DNA from: a bacterium
GTDB lineage: Bacteria; Ratteibacteria; UBA8468; B48-G9; DTJG01
NCBI GenBank assembly: GCA_026418655.1
Contig: JAOAAW010000208.1
Coordinates: 1-23,619 of the forward strand
Reading direction: 5' to 3'
Length of the DNA: 23,619 nt
Shown here: positions 22,915 through 23,619 of the stretch, in pieces
How the letters are laid out: each line of letters opens with the position of its first letter
Position numbering within the stretch: the first letter of the stretch is position 1
Made by a program: the position numbers and the translations under genes
Notes under the pieces: generated by a model
Told to the model about the DNA's origin: nothing
Databases searched by the model: none
Seen by the model: only the letters and a program-made list of their open reading frames with translations

Positions 22915-23619
22915 TTATGCCTCCAGAATAAAAACAACTCTTTCAGGTTCAACTGTTATATCCACTGGAAATTTCTTTTTTATGGGTTTTTCAAATGCTT
23001 TGTAAATCAAACATTCTTTTGAATTTGTACAATGGAATTTTATTTCCTTTGCAGTTGCTGGCTCTGGCAACAGGTTTGCCAGTATCAAACTTTTTCTTTT
23101 ATTCTTCATTGATTCAAAAAGGCTCCATCTGCAAAACGGGTTTTTATCAAAATCGCCAGCAATGTCTAACATATGCGCAGAGGTTTTGAAAATCCCATTA
23201 GAAGTATCAAGAAATGTCACCATGGAAACATAATAAAAAAGTTCTCTGCGTATTCTGTTAATCTCCCGAATATATTCCATGAGTTTCCTCATCGGTGGAT
23301 AGTCCAGATCTCTATTGTAATTGCCAGGTCCTATCAAAATATTGCAACCATTGAGTACTGCAACATTTACCTTGTTGAAATCAAACGGCTGTTCCACCCC
23401 ATTACAAAGTACCCTGTTAGGAAAAACCACCCTCATCGAATCCGGTTCTGTTCCCCACCATGAAACTTCTGAATAGCTCATCAATCTATCCCAGCTTCCT
23501 TCGTATGAGATACAGAAATCTGGATTTATGGATTTACACACAGCAAAAAGTTCTTCAAGAAAATCAAGCATACCCTGATGTAATGCCATGTCAGGATGTG
23601 TCCAGGAAAGTAATGGATT
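22915..23619 (-). CDS. Putative TIM-barrel glycoside hydrolase, C-terminal part, 5' end outside window
   Basis: The C-terminal 234 residues of a larger protein; the frame is open through the right edge (NPLLSWTHPD precedes the first internal Met), so the ATG at 23589 is not the start. Visible parts are the end of a barrel: 'HQGMLDFLEELFAVCKSINPDFCISYEGSWDRLMSYSEVSWWG', with Glu in SYEGSWDR a possible active-site residue, and 'NVAVLNGCNILIGPGNYN'. A small C-terminal beta domain follows ('CRWSLFESMKNKRKSLILANLLPEP', 'KKKFPVDITVEPERVVFILEA'). This resembles the end of GH36/DUF6259-type proteins found in PVC and Bacteroidota glycan loci, but the fragment is too short for a firm family. It ends one base before the start of the GH43/GH32-like gene, and its last codons contain that gene's SD, so they are cotranscribed. 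Confidence 0.6.
   Translation of the reverse strand, partial: NPLLSWTHPDMALHQGMLDFLEELFAVCKSINPDFCISYEGSWDRLMSYSEVSWWGTEPDSMRVVFPNRVLCNGVEQPFDFNKVNVAVLNGCNILIGPGNYNRDLDYPPMRKLMEYIREINRIRRELFYYVSMVTFLDTSNGIFKTSAHMLDIAGDFDKNPFCRWSLFESMKNKRKSLILANLLPEPATAKEIKFHCTNSKECLIYKAFEKPIKKKFPVDITVEPERVVFILEA

Overview
The window is an AT-rich bacterial segment with 18 protein-coding genes, most of them recognisable by family. No RNA genes, transposons, CRISPR arrays or sequence gaps over 300 bases were seen. Three short pseudopilins start with the G|FTLIELLVVIAIIAIL prepilin signature, and the two complete ones end in a 'LFADGHV.W' motif. Beside them lie DUF4838, URO-D-like, heparinase-like and beta-propeller hydrolase genes. 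This mix is typical of the PVC superphylum (Lentisphaerota, Kiritimatiellota, Planctomycetota) and neighbouring candidate phyla such as Omnitrophota. The low GC makes a Planctomycetes origin less likely. The assignment is inference; no taxonomic marker gene was compared.

Left end (1-2084, minus strand): a GntR-HTH/LacI-type regulator is followed closely by two pseudopilins, the second cut by the window edge. A 28-bp interrupted palindrome lies 20 bp upstream of the regulator start and is a candidate operator.

Housekeeping islands (2085-7621): rsfS (ribosome silencing factor) is on the plus strand and has no ATG/GTG/TTG/CTG start; the best placed start is ATA. Convergent to it is a minus-strand pair: a GspG-like major pseudopilin with a beta-domain inserted before its C-terminal calcium loop, and a small two-TM HAMP-like protein. 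Next comes a tight plus-strand operon: phosphomannomutase/phosphoglucomutase, a half-size GDT1 (UPF0016) membrane protein, EtfB, and EtfA with an N-terminal 2x[4Fe-4S] ferredoxin domain. The Etf pair looks like the flavin-bifurcating type.

Right two thirds (7623-23619, minus strand): nine co-directional genes with very short gaps or overlaps form a probable carbohydrate-degradation operon, entering from beyond the right edge. In transcription order they are: a truncated TIM-barrel hydrolase-like protein, a GH43/GH32-like propeller protein, a secreted DUF4838 protein, a GH10-like TIM-barrel protein, a secreted 1536-residue double-propeller/GH42-like enzyme, a URO-D-like protein, a heparinase II/III-like lyase, a divergent PurF-like amidophosphoribosyltransferase that appears to have lost glutamine-binding residues, and an H-X9-DG pseudopilin. 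Exported and cytoplasmic enzymes are mixed. No transporter, SusC/SusD pair or sulfatase is seen in the window.

The items most worth following are the PurF-like protein with its altered glutaminase site, the double-propeller hydrolase, the ATA start of rsfS, the domain insertion in GspG, and the ferredoxin-EtfA operon without a dehydrogenase partner.
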